Positions 1 through 8,098 are shown, counted from the first letter of the stretch. The stretch is 13,944 nucleotides of DNA from an uncultured Clostridia bacterium (GCA_947625455.1 CANQOJ010000042.1:1-13944); one strand, 5' to 3'. Made by a program: numbers and translations. The notes: a model not told the origin generated them from the letters alone.

Positions 1-2973
1 AGAGTTGAGGTAGAGCGTTCGTTGTCTGCTGATGATAACCGCGCTGTGATTATGCTGGCGGGAGATATTATGTGTACGCTTGTGCAAAAGCGCAATTCTT
101 TTGCATACGATTTTAACGAGGCATTTTCGGGGCTTAAGGAAACGCTGTCGGAAGCGGATTTCTCGGCAGGCGTTCTCGAAGCGGTATGCTATGACGGCGC
201 GCCGTATGAAGACGAGCGTTTAAGGCTTGACAACGGTTCTACCAACTCAAACGCCCCGTCAACTTTCCTCTCGGCAATATCAAACGCGGGTTTCAGCGGA
301 GTTGTAACTGCAAGCAACCACAACTGCGACGCGGGAATGGCGGGACTTACCGCAACTGTCAGCAAAATTGAAAGCCTAGGAATGAAGAACATTGGAACGC
401 TCGGCAGAAATCCCGTTATTGTTTCAATAAAGGGCATTAAAGTTGCGTTTATAGCCGTTTGCTCGGTTTCAAACGGTCTTGAGGAAACGGTTGCAGACGA
501 GCGTCATATGACGACAACTTTAGGCAGATTTGGCAGGAAAAACTTTGAAAGGCTAGTAAACCGCGCTAAATCAAGAGGCGCGGAGTATATAATAGCATAT
601 CAGCACTGGGGCAGTATGAACACACGCAGTGTAATTGAACAGCAGACCGAAACTGCGGTGTTTATGGCAAACGCGGGAGTTGACCTTATTGTAGGTTCTC
701 ACCCCCATGTTATACAAAAGCTGTCGTATATAAAAACGGACGACGGAAGAACGGTGCCGTGCTTATATTCTCTGGGCAATTTGCTTTCCACAATGCATGA
801 CGTAAGCGAAAACCGCGACGGAATAATTCTGCGCGTTGAACTTAAAAAGAACAGCGGAAAGGTTTTTGCTGACTTTTCATATATCCCCGTATGCAGTGAA
901 AACAGGAAATTCGGCGCGGCGGCAGTATGCGCATATCCTCCGCACAATCGCTTTGTGCGCGGGAGTTTTGAGAGAACGGCTAAAATTATCGGCAGACGGC
1001 TGAGTATCCATGCGAAAAGACCTAAGGTCATGCTGTCGGGTTCTCAATTCCTCAGAAAGATTTTCAAATCGGGAAACGATTTCCGAACAGATGATACCGC
1101 CGTGTATATTTCTCAGATTTCGCTTGGTTCAACTCCCGTCAATTCTGACGAAAAATGCAGCAAACGGCTTTCGCTTGAACTTACTAAGGATTTGTCGGAA
1201 TATATTTACAGCGAACAGCCCGATTATATCGCTGTTGATTTCTACGGCGCGGGAACTTATTCATGTCTCAGAATGGACGACGGGGAAACTCAAAGCTATT
1301 TTACAAACACCAAAAGCTTTGTTCACAGCGAGTTTTATGAAAAGCATAAAGACGAACTTATGAAAATCCACCCGCCGTTCGGAGAAACTATCTACAAACC
1401 TCTTGTCAGAAGTTATGCCGAAAAATTGCTTTCGGCGGCTGCGGGCAGGCAGATAATCCTGTTCCGCACTAGAATAACAAGCAACCGCGCCAAAAAATCG
1501 GAACTCAGGACAGTTCCCGCGCCCGAACGCATAAACAAGTTCGTCGCGGCAATGGAGGAATATTTTATCGAACTTGTAAATCCCAGAGTGATTGACCTTT
1601 CGGATAAATATTTCGCTTCTCTTAACAGTGATGATTTCGAGGAAGATTATTTTGCCGACGCATACAAGGCTTTTGTTGAAATAACGTCCTGCAATAACAG
1701 GACTTATGTTGACAAACCCGACCTTGAAATGTGGTTTGAAAGGGTGCTGAAATATTACGACAGCATGACTATGCGTTCTTATACAAAGCGGCTTTTGGAT
1801 ATGAACTGCGCGGCTGACGCGATAATTGCGAAAACAAGCAAGGATTTCGCCGCAAGCCACCGCAGCCGTCTTTTAAAGCTGAAATCCGCAGGCAACAGCG
1901 AACTTTCTTCAGTCAGAGAGTTTTTCGCTGACGATCCGTTTGCGGACGACATCTGCCGTGCGGCGGAAATTATAGACGCCGTCATGAAAGGCGGAATTGA
2001 AAGAACATACGAGTTTTTCAGACCTGCATTTGTCGAAAAATATAATATAGTAAAGTCAATCGCCAAAATTCTTTCGGCGCAGACGGGAATACCCGTAAAC
2101 GAAAGCAACGCGGAACTTGTGTTCTTAATACGCGGGAAACCGCAGTTCAGACGCTATATGAGCGATTTGAACATGATGACTGTCGATATATGGGGAAGTT
2201 CTGTTTCGCGCGAGGCGCTTAATCATTGCCGTGACGCAAAAACAGGCAGTCTTATTTTAAAACAGCCTGCGATATTGAACTATGAACCGCCTATTAAGCT
2301 TTCATTCCCCGAAAGCGCTGATGATTTTCACGGCAGTGCGTCACGCAGGAAAACCTATCAGGATTCTTTCGCAAGAAACGGCTTTAAAGTCCTCGAAGAA
2401 AGCAATTCAAGCTGGATATTGCTGGATTTTTACGACTTGATTACCCGTATGGCAGAGCATGAGGGAAGTATGTTTGAACTTGACGATTTCCTTATCAGCA
2501 CTGATTTTTACGCAGACAACAGAAAATACTGTACGGAATGTTTCCTGTTTGAAAAGCGGACAATGGATTACTGCCATGAAAAAATCACAAAGTTTGCCGA
2601 GGAAATCGCAGAGTTATACGGCGACAATATCATTTTAATCAAAACAGAGCCTAAAAGCAGTTTTATTTCTCTCGATTATAAGCTTGAACAGTTTGGCTCG
2701 GATAAACTCTGCAATATAAAGAAAAAGTTTATCGCTCTTTGCGAGGAACGTTTCGCGAGCGTTACGAAATGTTTTGTTATCGACATTTCAAGGAAGTTTT
2801 ATTCTTCGGATAAATACACTTTCGGCGGGGCGAATGTCGTTCACTATGAGGACGAATTTTACCGCCTTGCGGGTGCATACATCTCGGAGATATTAAACGG
2901 AAATACAAACAAGCTGTACAATGCTGTTGACGAGGACTATATTCTTCTGCGCGATTTAAGGCTTAACAGATAA
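1..2973 (+). CDS. CapA-family metallophosphatase fused to two SGNH/DUF6270-like domains (5' end cut by window)
   Basis: Numbering is from the TTG at 22, but the frame is open back to base 1 and no clear ribosome binding site precedes that TTG, so the gene probably starts outside the window. Residues about 8-290 match the CapA (poly-gamma-glutamate capsule synthesis, calcineurin-like phosphoesterase) pattern: GDIM at 14-17, SNHNCD at 98-103, HWG at 195-197, GSHPHV at 225-230 and YSLGN at 249-253, so the metal-ligand positions look intact. The remaining 690 residues are not CapA. Two parts (about 336-555 and 720-983) each show, in the same order and spacing, a GSxxxR motif (340 and 725), an IxxDFY-like strand (406 and 802), an IIL strand (478 and 870) and a VID strand (523 and 919), with a helical linker between. 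I read these as tandem SGNH-hydrolase/DUF6270-like domains. Activity on cell-envelope polysaccharide is an inference. The next gene follows closely on the same strand. Confidence 0.8.
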   Translation, partial: RVEVERSLSADDNRAVIMLAGDIMCTLVQKRNSFAYDFNEAFSGLKETLSEADFSAGVLEAVCYDGAPYEDERLRLDNGSTNSNAPSTFLSAISNAGFSGVVTASNHNCDAGMAGLTATVSKIESLGMKNIGTLGRNPVIVSIKGIKVAFIAVCSVSNGLEETVADERHMTTTLGRFGRKNFERLVNRAKSRGAEYIIAYQHWGSMNTRSVIEQQTETAVFMANAGVDLIVGSHPHVIQKLSYIKTDDGRTVPCLYSLGNLLSTMHDVSENRDGIILRVELKKNSGKVFADFSYIPVCSENRKFGAAAVCAYPPHNRFVRGSFERTAKIIGRRLSIHAKRPKVMLSGSQFLRKIFKSGNDFRTDDTAVYISQISLGSTPVNSDEKCSKRLSLELTKDLSEYIYSEQPDYIAVDFYGAGTYSCLRMDDGETQSYFTNTKSFVHSEFYEKHKDELMKIHPPFGETIYKPLVRSYAEKLLSAAAGRQIILFRTRITSNRAKKSELRTVPAPERINKFVAAMEEYFIELVNPRVIDLSDKYFASLNSDDFEEDYFADAYKAFVEITSCNNRTYVDKPDLEMWFERVLKYYDSMTMRSYTKRLLDMNCAADAIIAKTSKDFAASHRSRLLKLKSAGNSELSSVREFFADDPFADDICRAAEIIDAVMKGGIERTYEFFRPAFVEKYNIVKSIAKILSAQTGIPVNESNAELVFLIRGKPQFRRYMSDLNMMTVDIWGSSVSREALNHCRDAKTGSLILKQPAILNYEPPIKLSFPESADDFHGSASRRKTYQDSFARNGFKVLEESNSSWILLDFYDLITRMAEHEGSMFELDDFLISTDFYADNRKYCTECFLFEKRTMDYCHEKITKFAEEIAELYGDNIILIKTEPKSSFISLDYKLEQFGSDKLCNIKKKFIALCEERFASVTKCFVIDISRKFYSSDKYTFGGANVVHYEDEFYRLAGAYISEILNGNTNKLYNAVDEDYILLRDLRLNR

Positions 2974-3006
2974 ACAATGATAAACTCTAAAGAAAGGGGG
3001 ACTTTT

Positions 3007-4233
3007 ATGGGCGAGAAAATCAGAAACTCACTAGCAGTTTTGCTTTTGTCAGCGCTCACGCTGTCGGGCTGTCATTTTGAGAATAAAACGTCGGATTCAA
3101 CATACGAAAGCTCGTTAAGTTCTTCCTATGAAGCTGTTTCAAGTTCGGATTTCGGTGAAAATTCCTCAGGTTTATCTTCAAGCGAAAGTTCGTCAAGTTC
3201 GGCATTCGGTGAAAGTTCTTCGGAATTTTCAAGTTCATCACTTGAAAATTCATCTTCAAGTGAAGTTGCTTCAAGTTCAACCGCTTCGGGTTCTGTTATA
3301 AGCGAACAAACTTCGAGTTCGTCTGTAAATGATAAATCATCAAGTTCATCTTCAAAAAGTTCGTCATCTAAACAGCCCGAAAACCAAAGTTCATCAAGTT
3401 CGTCACCGCCCCCGCAGGTCGTTATTCCAAACATTGAAGTGCCGACTTCACCCGGAACAGCAGTTATAAATGCAACCGGCGCAGTTGTTGACTATTCAAA
3501 CGCAGGAAACGGATATATTTCGGTAAAATATACGGGAAGCAGCAAGCGCGTAAAGTTCAGATATACTTTTTCTGATAAGACGTACACTTTTGACATTCCC
3601 GTAGACGGAACTGTCGTGTATCTTCCGCTTTCGTGCGGCAGCGGTTCTTATACGTTCTCCGTGTTTGAAAACATTGAGGGAAACACTTATTCAACACTGG
3701 TTAAAGAAACCGTAAGCATAAACATATCAAGCAGTACAAAGCCTTATACATATCCAAATCAGTTTGTAAGCTACAATAAAAACTCGCAGTGCGTAAAGAA
3801 AGCCGCGGAGTTATGCGCGGGCATGACGGGCGCAATCGATAAAATATCCGCGATTTTCCTGTACATTTCCGATAACGTCACATATGACTACAACTTAGCC
3901 TCAACAGTAAAAAGCGGGTATATTCCTAATCCCGACAAAACGCTCAGCAGCAAAAAGGGAATTTGCTTTGACTATGCGTCACTTATGTCGGCAATGCTGC
4001 GTTCGCAGGGAATACCGACAAGACTTGTCGTGGGATATGCAAGCCCCGATATATATCACGCCTGGAATGAAGTTTATACGGAACAAACAGGCTGGATAAC
4101 TCCCGAACTTCTTATGAACAACAAGGGTTATAATATCGCTGACGCAACATTTTATTCGAGCGCAAAGGACAAGAAAACAATTTCCGATTATATTATGAAC
4201 AGCACAAATTATTCTGCTGTTTACTATTATTAA
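3007..4233 (+). CDS. Serine-rich lipoprotein with transglutaminase-like domain
   Basis: The start is the ATG at 3007, six bases after the strong site AAAGGGGG (2993-3000); an in-frame ATG at 2977 lies upstream of that site and is rejected. The 408-residue product has a lipoprotein signal ending in LSGC, with Cys22 as the lipid-carrying residue. Residues about 27-133 are an extended linker in which just over half the residues are serine, a typical wall-spanning spacer. PPP at 134-136 leads into a beta-rich segment (about 145-245), and then a transglutaminase-like domain with a complete Cys-His-Asp triad: Cys320 in KGICFDYA, His351 in YHAWNEV and Asp379 in IADATF. Bacterial members of this fold act as proteases, amidases or cross-linking enzymes; which applies here cannot be told. 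It lies 33 bases after the CapA-type gene and 15 bases before the GspF gene, so it is probably co-transcribed with the pilus genes and may act on surface proteins or wall. Confidence 0.88.
   Translation: MGEKIRNSLAVLLLSALTLSGCHFENKTSDSTYESSLSSSYEAVSSSDFGENSSGLSSSESSSSSAFGESSSEFSSSSLENSSSSEVASSSTASGSVISEQTSSSSVNDKSSSSSSKSSSSKQPENQSSSSSSPPPQVVIPNIEVPTSPGTAVINATGAVVDYSNAGNGYISVKYTGSSKRVKFRYTFSDKTYTFDIPVDGTVVYLPLSCGSGSYTFSVFENIEGNTYSTLVKETVSINISSSTKPYTYPNQFVSYNKNSQCVKKAAELCAGMTGAIDKISAIFLYISDNVTYDYNLASTVKSGYIPNPDKTLSSKKGICFDYASLMSAMLRSQGIPTRLVVGYASPDIYHAWNEVYTEQTGWITPELLMNNKGYNIADATFYSSAKDKKTISDYIMNSTNYSAVYYY
3085..3405 (+). repeat. Degenerate serine-codon repeat (TCAAGTTC-type) encoding the lipoprotein linker
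   Basis: The stretch is built from irregular repeats of TCAAGTTC, TCATCAAGTTC and AAGTTCATC, encoding runs of two to six serines separated by Glu, Phe, Gly or Ala. It lies wholly in frame within the transglutaminase lipoprotein gene. Such low-complexity codon runs may vary in length between strains. Confidence 0.7.
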
Positions 4234-4248
4234 AAATTAAGGAGAAAA

Positions 4249-5289
4249 ATGATGAAGAAGCTTTCTTCGGACGAAACGGCGTATTTTTTTGAACAGCTTG
4301 CGCTGATATTAAACGCCGGTATGCAGATTTCAGACGGCTTGGACATTCTGTGTGATGATTTGAAAGACAGCAGAATGAAAGAGTTGTGCGGCGAACTTTC
4401 AAAAAGCGTCAGCAGCGGAAAAAACCTCGGCGACGCTATGGCAGAATGCGGGAGAATACCCGAATACGCCGTAAATATGGTTAAAATAGGAAGCGTTACG
4501 GGACGGCTTGAAAACGTATTGAAAGACCTTTCGGAATACTATGAAAACCGCGCCGAAATAAACAGGACGCTTAAATCCGCGGTTATCCACCCGCTTTTGC
4601 TTTTGCTTATGATGACGGCGGTCATTATTGTACTTATAGTGCTGGTTCTTCCTATGTTCAGCAGGATTTTCGCGCAGTTTGACGCGTCTGTTTCCGAAAC
4701 GGTAAGCTCGGCGGTTAATACTGCATATACGATAGGCTGGACGGTATTGACGGCGCTTGTTATAGTTATAATTGCGGTCATAATCGTTGCGCTTTTGTCG
4801 CTTATACCGTCGGTCAAGAAAAAACTTTCGGGATTTCTTACGGTATTCCCGCTTACAAAAGGCATATCGAAAAAGTTCTCGCTCGCCAAAATTTCAAGCG
4901 CTATGAGCCTTATGGCGTCTGCGGGAATTGCGCCCGAAGAAATGCCTGCATACGCCGCTTCGCTTATAAACGACAAAAAGCTTATAAAGAAGCTTGAAAA
5001 CTGCCGTAAGCGCATACTTGACGGGGAATATTTCGCCGACGTTATATCCACAGCCGATATTTTCCCGCCTATGTTCGCACATTCGCTTAAATTCGCGTAT
5101 ACATCAGGTTCATTTGAGCAGTCGTGGAAAAAGCTTTCGGAGCGCTGTGACGATGAAGCGGCGGAGGCGGCATCGGGTATAGTGTCGGTTATTGAACCGC
5201 TTATAGTAATAGTACTTACGACAATTATAGGCGCGGTATTGCTTTCGGTTATGATACCTTTGATGAATATAATGTCGGTTATAGGGTGA
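4249..5289 (+). CDS. pilC: Type IV pilus / type II secretion inner-membrane platform protein (GspF/PilC family)
   Basis: The 346-residue product is the polytopic platform protein that links the cytoplasmic ATPase to pilin assembly. The cytoplasmic part opens with FFEQLALILNAGM and contains the typical GSVTGRLENVL segment (81-91), followed by transmembrane stretches at about 115-137 and 160-187, a second cytoplasmic copy (SLAKISSAMSLMASAGI) and a last transmembrane segment at about 315-342. The two cytoplasmic repeats separated by membrane segments are the family hallmark. It is shorter than the usual 400 residues because the N-terminal extension is missing. AAGGAG at 4239-4244 precedes two adjacent ATGs; 4249 is listed, but the ATG at 4252 has the better spacing. 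It begins 15 bases after the lipoprotein gene, and its stop lies 4 bases before the next ATG. The gene symbol reflects the family; a gspF label would be equally fair. Confidence 0.92.
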   Translation: MMKKLSSDETAYFFEQLALILNAGMQISDGLDILCDDLKDSRMKELCGELSKSVSSGKNLGDAMAECGRIPEYAVNMVKIGSVTGRLENVLKDLSEYYENRAEINRTLKSAVIHPLLLLLMMTAVIIVLIVLVLPMFSRIFAQFDASVSETVSSAVNTAYTIGWTVLTALVIVIIAVIIVALLSLIPSVKKKLSGFLTVFPLTKGISKKFSLAKISSAMSLMASAGIAPEEMPAYAASLINDKKLIKKLENCRKRILDGEYFADVISTADIFPPMFAHSLKFAYTSGSFEQSWKKLSERCDDEAAEAASGIVSVIEPLIVIVLTTIIGAVLLSVMIPLMNIMSVIG

Positions 5290-5293
5290 GGAA

Positions 5294-5608
5294 ATGAAAC
5301 GAATTTCTGTGCGCAAAATTTTGTCGGCTTCAATTCCGATAGTTCTCTTTATAGTAATGATAGTGTGGCTCGTTTTCGGAATTTCAAACACAAACAGCGC
5401 TGTTGACGCAAATGAACTTGACAGCGTTAAAACGACGATTGAAAACGGGATTACGATATGCTATGCCATAGAGGGAGTTTATCCCGAAAGTCTGGAATAT
5501 CTTAAGGAGAATTACGGCGTTAATGTTGACAACAGCAGATACATAGTTCATTATGAATGTATTGCGGCGAATATAAGACCTACTGTAACTATCATTGAAA
5601 GGCGGTAA
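5294..5608 (+). CDS. Small single-TM protein, pseudopilin-like fold suspected
   Basis: The 104-residue product has a basic N-terminus (MKRISVRK), one transmembrane segment at about 12-30, and a short extracytoplasmic part. Residues about 47-70 (IENGITICYAIEGVYPESL) resemble the region after the long helix of GspG-type pseudopilins, where an amphipathic helix runs into a GxYPxxL turn. There is no obvious prepilin peptidase site (Gly followed by hydrophobic residues and Glu at +5), so it may be a pilin-like assembly factor rather than a processed pilin. The start ATG lies only a few bases after TGAGGA, overlapping the end of the GspF gene, which suggests translational coupling. Its place between GspF and other small TM proteins supports a pilus role. 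I do not recognise the family with certainty. Confidence 0.78.
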   Translation: MKRISVRKILSASIPIVLFIVMIVWLVFGISNTNSAVDANELDSVKTTIENGITICYAIEGVYPESLEYLKENYGVNVDNSRYIVHYECIAANIRPTVTIIERR

Positions 5609-5615
5609 ATGTTCT

Positions 5616-6056
5616 GTGAAGAATTATAAAAACACTTCGGATACGATAACGACCGTCGGGAGTATGCTGTTGTTTTTGCTTGTAGCAGTGTGCATGATGA
5701 TGATAATTGCGGCGGCGGCAGGCTCTTACAGCCGTATAAGCGACAACTATGAAACAAACTTCACCGCCTCCTCGTCAATAAGATACATCTCAAACAAAAT
5801 AAAAAGTTCCGATAAGGTCGAGATATTAAATAACGGGATGGTGCTTGAAAACGGCGGTACGGCAAACATCATTTATTATTCGGACGGCGGTCTGTATGAA
5901 AAGACAGTCACCGCAGGCACGGACTATGAAATTTCCGGAGGAGAAAAGATTTTTGAAATAAACGGCGTTGACATAAGCGATAACGCCGATTATTACAAGG
6001 TAACGGTAAATGTAAGCGGCGAGGAATACTCCGCTCTTATAGGAAAAGGAACTTGA
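5616..6056 (+). CDS. DUF4860-like single-TM protein of the pilus operon
   Basis: The start chosen is the GTG at 5616, ten bases after AAAGGCGG (5598-5605); a TTG at 5595 lies upstream of that site and is unlikely. The 146-residue product has a short polar N-terminus, a transmembrane segment at about 15-37 and an extracytoplasmic domain beginning with SYSRISDNYETNFTASSSIR and continuing into a beta-rich part. The pattern (TM, then a Tyr..Ile segment, then SIRYISNKIK, then a beta domain) resembles DUF4860 proteins found near pilus genes in Clostridia; that assignment is from memory. The role is unknown, though the topology is that of a minor pilin or pilus-assembly partner. It starts 8 bases after the previous stop, and the next ATG follows its TGA after one base. 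Confidence 0.82.
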   Translation: MKNYKNTSDTITTVGSMLLFLLVAVCMMMIIAAAAGSYSRISDNYETNFTASSSIRYISNKIKSSDKVEILNNGMVLENGGTANIIYYSDGGLYEKTVTAGTDYEISGGEKIFEINGVDISDNADYYKVTVNVSGEEYSALIGKGT

Positions 6057-6057
6057 A

Positions 6058-6459
6058 ATGAACATATCAAACAAACGCCCGCTTAATCTGTTTTTCATTG
6101 AAATAATCATAGCCTTGCTGTTTTTCAGCATTTCGGGTGCGGTAATACTTTCGGTATTCGCGGGTGCGGACAGGCGTTCGCATAAAAGCGAACTGCTTGA
6201 AAGCGTCATGGTTTATTCGCAGTCGATTGCGGAGGTTTATGCTGTCAGCGGAAATGCGGACGAAACTTTGAAAACAGTTGAAAAGGAATGCGGCAGGCTT
6301 GATGAAAGCATAGAGCTGTCAAAATTTGAAGAAAAAACCGAGAATACGGCAGGCACTCTCTCAAAACTTACTTTGAGATTTACAGAAGATGGAGAGGAAA
6401 TATACAAATTCACCTGCTCGGCATATATTCAGAACGGAGGAAACAATGAACAGACCTAA
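6058..6459 (+). CDS. Minor-pilin-like protein (degenerate prepilin N-terminus)
   Basis: The 133-residue product opens with basic and polar residues, then LFFIEIIIALLFFSISGAV, which imitates a type IV prepilin hydrophobic N-terminus with the conserved Glu (residue 15) five positions into the helix. The glycine normally required just before the cleavage point is not present; Asn and Leu lie there instead, so processing is uncertain. The rest is a coiled helical stretch with a beta-like C-terminal part (TLSKLTLRFTEDGEEIYKFT). The ribosome binding site AAAGGA (6045-6050) stands 7 bases before the ATG, which is one base after the preceding stop. Its 3' end overlaps the next gene by 14 bases. By position and N-terminus it is probably a minor pilin or PilV/GspI-type protein. 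Confidence 0.82.
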   Translation: MNISNKRPLNLFFIEIIIALLFFSISGAVILSVFAGADRRSHKSELLESVMVYSQSIAEVYAVSGNADETLKTVEKECGRLDESIELSKFEEKTENTAGTLSKLTLRFTEDGEEIYKFTCSAYIQNGGNNEQT

Positions 6460-6919
6460 ACAAAAAAACGCCGGTATAGGCGTTGGGTATGTTACGATAA
6501 TGATAATTTTCGCAACGCTGTGTCTTACGGTTTTCGCTGTTCTCAGTTTTCATGCCGCAGGCTCAAATGATGCGCTCAACGACAGAGCGGGTGAGTATCT
6601 GAAAGAATACTACGAGGCTGATACAAGGGCAAAGGAGATACTTTGCAGGCTTGATGAAATTGCTGACAGTTCAAGAAACTCGCTTTTCTTTGCCGAAAGC
6701 TTTGAAGAGGGAGCGGGGGAAATCGAGGGCGTATCGGTAAAAAATGTCAACGGGGGAATTTCAGCCGAATATTCGGTAGCCATAAACGAACGTCAAAACA
6801 TTTTCGTAAGCATAACCTTTTTTGAAACAAACAAGGAATACCAAATAAACGTCTGGCAGACCGGCACGAACTCTTTTGAGGACGAACCCGGACTTAACGT
6901 CTGGGACGGAACTTTCTGA
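6446..6919 (+). CDS. Single-TM pilus-operon protein of unknown function
   Basis: The start is the ATG at 6446, five bases after CGGAGG (6435-6440); longer in-frame starts lie inside the preceding gene and are not supported. The 157-residue product has a polar N-terminus, then GVGYVTIMIIFATLCLTVFA as the single membrane helix (about 12-35), then SFHAAGSNDALNDRAGEYLK and a helical stretch (YYEADTRAKEILCRLDEIAD), followed by a beta-rich C-terminal half. The Phe-Ala-x-Leu-Cys-Leu-Thr core after a Gly-rich start recalls small membrane proteins near GspF and DUF4860 genes in Clostridia, though I cannot name the family. It overlaps the end of the upstream gene by 14 bases (translational coupling) and stands 21 bases before the PilT gene. 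Confidence 0.82.
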   Translation: MNRPKQKNAGIGVGYVTIMIIFATLCLTVFAVLSFHAAGSNDALNDRAGEYLKEYYEADTRAKEILCRLDEIADSSRNSLFFAESFEEGAGEIEGVSVKNVNGGISAEYSVAINERQNIFVSITFFETNKEYQINVWQTGTNSFEDEPGLNVWDGTF

Positions 6920-6940
6920 CAGACAATGTGAGAGGATAAT

Positions 6941-7993
6941 ATGGAACTTCATGAAATATTGAAAACAGCGGCTGACGATAACGCATCGGACATATTTATA
7001 GTTACCGGCGCGGCAATCAGCTATAAATCAAACGGCAGGCTTGTTAAAGTAAATGATGAACCGCTTATGCCCGCGGCTACAAAGGAACTTGTATATGAAA
7101 TATTCAAGCTCGGCGGATTTACATTCGGAATAGACGAAATGCCCGAAAAGGAAATGGATTTCTCGATTTCCGTTGTCGGAATGGGACGTTTCCGCGCAAA
7201 TATATACAAACAGCGCGGTTCATATGCGGCGGTGCTTAGATATGTTCCGTTTTCGCTTCCAGAACCCGAAAAACTCGGTATTCCCGAAAGCGTAATGAAA
7301 ATCTCCGAAATGAAAAGCGGTATAGTTCTTGTAACAGGACCTGCGGGAAGCGGTAAATCCACAACTCTCTCGTGCATTATCGAAAAGATAAACGAGGAGA
7401 GAACAGGGCATATAATAACGATAGAAGATCCTATCGAGTTTCTTCACAAGCACAAAAAGAGCATAATCAGCCAGCGCGAGATAAATATTGATACCGAAAG
7501 CTATCTTTCGGCGCTTCGCTCGGCTTTGAGACAGTCGCCGGATGTAATTCTGCTCGGAGAAATGCGCGACTATGAAACTATAAGCGTTGCCATGACAGCC
7601 GCAGAAACAGGACAGCTTGTATTGTCCACACTTCATACCCTGGGCGCGGCAAATACCATTGACCGAATTATCGACGTTTTCCCCACAAATCAACAGCACC
7701 AGATAAGAATACAGCTTTCAATGGTCTTAAACGCCGTTATTTCACAACAGCTTGTGCCGTCAAAAGAGGGAAAGTTCGTTCCCGCATTTGAGATAATGAC
7801 AATGAACAGCGCGATAAGAACATTGATACGCGATGAAAAGACGCATCAGATAGATTCCATACTCCAGTCCGCACCCGGAATGACAACTATGGACAACAGT
7901 CTGATGAATATGTACAAAAACGGCGTCATTACCGCCGAAACCGCCGTGAAGTGCGCGTACAACCCCGATATAATGGGCAAAAGACTGGCTTGA
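6941..7993 (+). CDS. pilT: Type IV pilus twitching-motility/retraction ATPase PilT
   Basis: The 350-residue hexameric secretion-type ATPase depolymerises type IV pili. The N-terminal PAS-like domain (1-100) is followed by Walker A GPAGSGKS at 133-140, catalytic Glu207 in the Walker B-type segment VILLGEMRDYET, and the His box STLHT (His232). The PilT-specific C-terminal motif appears as AIRTLIRDEKTHQI starting at 291, close to the AIRNLIRE signature that separates PilT from PilB. Length agrees with the family (about 345-350). GAGAGGA just before the ATG at 6941 is the ribosome binding site. It is the last gene of the apparent operon; no clear intrinsic terminator follows, only an AT-rich stretch ahead of the next promoter. 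Confidence 0.96.
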   Translation: MELHEILKTAADDNASDIFIVTGAAISYKSNGRLVKVNDEPLMPAATKELVYEIFKLGGFTFGIDEMPEKEMDFSISVVGMGRFRANIYKQRGSYAAVLRYVPFSLPEPEKLGIPESVMKISEMKSGIVLVTGPAGSGKSTTLSCIIEKINEERTGHIITIEDPIEFLHKHKKSIISQREINIDTESYLSALRSALRQSPDVILLGEMRDYETISVAMTAAETGQLVLSTLHTLGAANTIDRIIDVFPTNQQHQIRIQLSMVLNAVISQQLVPSKEGKFVPAFEIMTMNSAIRTLIRDEKTHQIDSILQSAPGMTTMDNSLMNMYKNGVITAETAVKCAYNPDIMGKRLA

Positions 7994-8069
7994 ACACAAC
8001 ATTTCGTTATTTTTGTGAAAAATTTACGTTATTTTGTTTAAAATTTGTTAATATTTTTTGTTAAAAGTA

Positions 8070-8098
8070 TTGACATTATTGTTAAATCGTGTTATAAT
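8070..8098 (+). promoter_or_regulatory. Consensus sigma-A promoter of the wall-anchored adhesin gene
   Basis: TTGACA at 8070-8075 and TATAAT at 8093-8098 are both perfect, with the ideal 17-base spacer. The upstream 60 bases are very AT-rich and could act as an UP element. Transcription would begin near 8105, giving a 5' leader of about 50 bases before the ATG at 8155. Confidence 0.9.

Noticed and set aside
1261..1860. 199-codon - strand frame opposite the CapA-type gene
   Set aside because: The + strand frame carries recognisable motifs over its whole length; the antisense product resembles nothing.
2977..3006. Earlier ATG for the transglutaminase lipoprotein
   Set aside because: The strong ribosome binding site at 2993-3000 lies inside that extension, and the lipoprotein signal fits the ATG at 3007.
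4539..5333. 264-codon - strand frame opposite the GspF gene
   Set aside because: Shadow of the GspF reading frame, which has clear family features; no ribosome binding site was found for it.
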